Source: Flavobacteriales bacterium 34_180_T64 (GTDB taxonomy: Bacteria > Bacteroidota > Bacteroidia > Flavobacteriales > Flavobacteriaceae). Taken from it: 64,000 nucleotides of DNA. Below the pieces are notes generated by a model. The model saw only the letters and a program-made list of their open reading frames with translations, had not been told where the DNA came from and made no database searches. The position numbers and the translations under genes are program-made. Of this stretch, positions 63,286 through 64,000 are shown piece after piece. Position 1 is the stretch's first letter; every line of letters starts with the position of its first letter. The stretch covers positions 1,572 to 65,571 of the forward strand of contig MAAR01000019.1 of NCBI GenBank assembly GCA_002162765.1. The letters run 5' to 3'.

Positions 63286-64000
63286 ATGAACATATCATTT
63301 CGATGCTCTAATAACTTCTTTTGCTTAAAAAAAGTATTGATTTTAATCGGTTTTACTCTGTTTTATACGTTAAGCTTTCAAGCGCAAACCGTTACATTTC
63401 ATGGGAATAACAATCTTATTATAGATAGTAATAAATCCTGCCCTGGACCTAATCAAGAAGGACCTTTAGCAGTGTATATACCCTATGAGTTTTGTAATAC
63501 AACAGGGGTTACAGGTCCATTAACAGCAACGCTAACTGTTTCAGGAGCGGGGTATGGTTTAGCTAGTAATCAGCCAGCAACTCAAAATATTGGTGTTTTA
63601 GCAAATGGAGAATGTAAAACGATTTATTGGTTTATAGTGTATCCTTGCGTGCCTGAGGCGCAAGTTGGTACTATTACTGCAGATCTAAAAGATGAATCTG
63701 GAACTACCATAGCATCTTCTACCGATAGTTTGGTAAATGAAAAGGGAAATAGTGCTAATGCGACAGGTTTACTGATATCTGAATATCTTACATCTGATAA
63801 TGGGATTGGTCAAATCGCTATGTTTGATGTAGCATATGAATTCGGAAACCCTGGAGATGGAGATAATATTGATTTCCAACCCGCAGGAAACACCGATTTT
63901 AATGCGGAATGCTTCCAATTAGTGGGTGTTGAGATTTTAGCATCTGATTTATCATGTGTTCCAGTTGGGTCAGTAGATCAAATGTTTTTTTCGATTGATG
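63286..64000 (+). CDS. Large secreted protein, N-terminal part only
   Basis: The frame is open from an ATG at 63286 to the end of the window (238 codons) and is cut by the boundary. A signal peptide is likely (about 1-34, KKVLILIGFTLFYTLSFQAQ). The mature region is rich in Gly, Asn and Thr, with paired cysteines. It contains beta-like stretches such as GPLTATLTVSGAGYGLAS, suggestive of a long repetitive surface protein of the gliding-associated or adhesin type seen in Flavobacteria. The domain type and length cannot be determined. No clear -7 box was found upstream. Confidence 0.75.
   Translation, partial: MNISFRCSNNFFCLKKVLILIGFTLFYTLSFQAQTVTFHGNNNLIIDSNKSCPGPNQEGPLAVYIPYEFCNTTGVTGPLTATLTVSGAGYGLASNQPATQNIGVLANGECKTIYWFIVYPCVPEAQVGTITADLKDESGTTIASSTDSLVNEKGNSANATGLLISEYLTSDNGIGQIAMFDVAYEFGNPGDGDNIDFQPAGNTDFNAECFQLVGVEILASDLSCVPVGSVDQMFFSID

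Overview
The window is a low-GC chromosomal segment of a member of the Bacteroidota, most likely the family Flavobacteriaceae. Four things point there. Many genes are preceded by the Bacteroidota sigma-factor -7 box TANNTTTG, in a few cases with TTG or TTTG about 18-20 bases further upstream. Shine-Dalgarno sequences are essentially absent except in front of rpsU. The tmRNA encodes a tag ending GENNYALAA. The gene content includes TPR/TonB-type envelope proteins, DUF2851, DUF1343, DUF2809 and YtcJ-like lipoprotein amidohydrolases, and the order rpsU-xer-hpf-tRNAs-tuf-secE-nusG-rplKAJL-rpoBC. I cannot fix the genus.

Layout. 1-1.1 kb: a small hypothetical gene, the tmRNA gene (ssrA, minus strand) and a dispersed palindromic repeat between ssrA and its likely promoter. 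1.1-5.2 kb: a saccharopine-dehydrogenase-like enzyme, an SDR oxidoreductase, small DUF proteins and kdsA. 5.4-7.2 kb: typA/bipA with a clear terminator. 7.3-21.9 kb: a surface-polysaccharide locus in blocks of alternating orientation. It holds a small membrane protein, a NoeA-like methyltransferase and a membrane sulfatase-fold protein as an overlapping trio. It also holds a FemAB/GNAT-like protein, an FdtB/QdtB-like aminotransferase, two Wzx-type flippases meeting tail to tail, a sulfotransferase, four glycosyltransferases, an FdtA/QdtA-like ketoisomerase and a secreted beta-helix protein. Together these suggest a glycan carrying a 3-amino-3,6-dideoxyhexose and possibly sulfate; the nucleotide-sugar genes rmlA and rmlB are not in the window.

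21.9-45 kb: ftsE, a large TPR protein paired with a beta-barrel protein, then mostly single metabolic and envelope genes (amidohydrolase lipoprotein, methyltransferase, YkgJ-type cysteine cluster protein, sterol-desaturase-family hydroxylase, NamZ-like DUF1343 lipoprotein, LolC/E-type permease, cysteine synthase, FKBP isomerase, DUF2851, PspC, K+ channel, alanine/sodium symporter, HhH protein, acyl-CoA dehydrogenase). Several dispersed palindromic repeats sit here. One lies in frame inside the DUF1343 gene, and one forms a roughly 204-bp element bounded by exact 19-bp inverted repeats.

45-60.2 kb: the information-processing block rpsU (with the only strong Shine-Dalgarno seen), xerC/D-like recombinase, hpf, four tRNAs, tuf, tRNA-Trp, secE, nusG, rplK, rplA, rplJ, rplL, rpoB, rpoC and a DUF3467 gene, closed by a terminator. 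60.2-64 kb: a small [4Fe-4S] protein with paired palindromic operator-like sites upstream, prfC divergent from a LuxR-type regulator, and the start of a large secreted protein cut by the window edge.

No CRISPR array, complete insertion sequence or prophage was seen. The strongest candidates for something undescribed are the sugar-modification logic of the polysaccharide locus, the TPR/plug-less barrel pair, the dispersed repeat families and the tRNA-leader hairpin.
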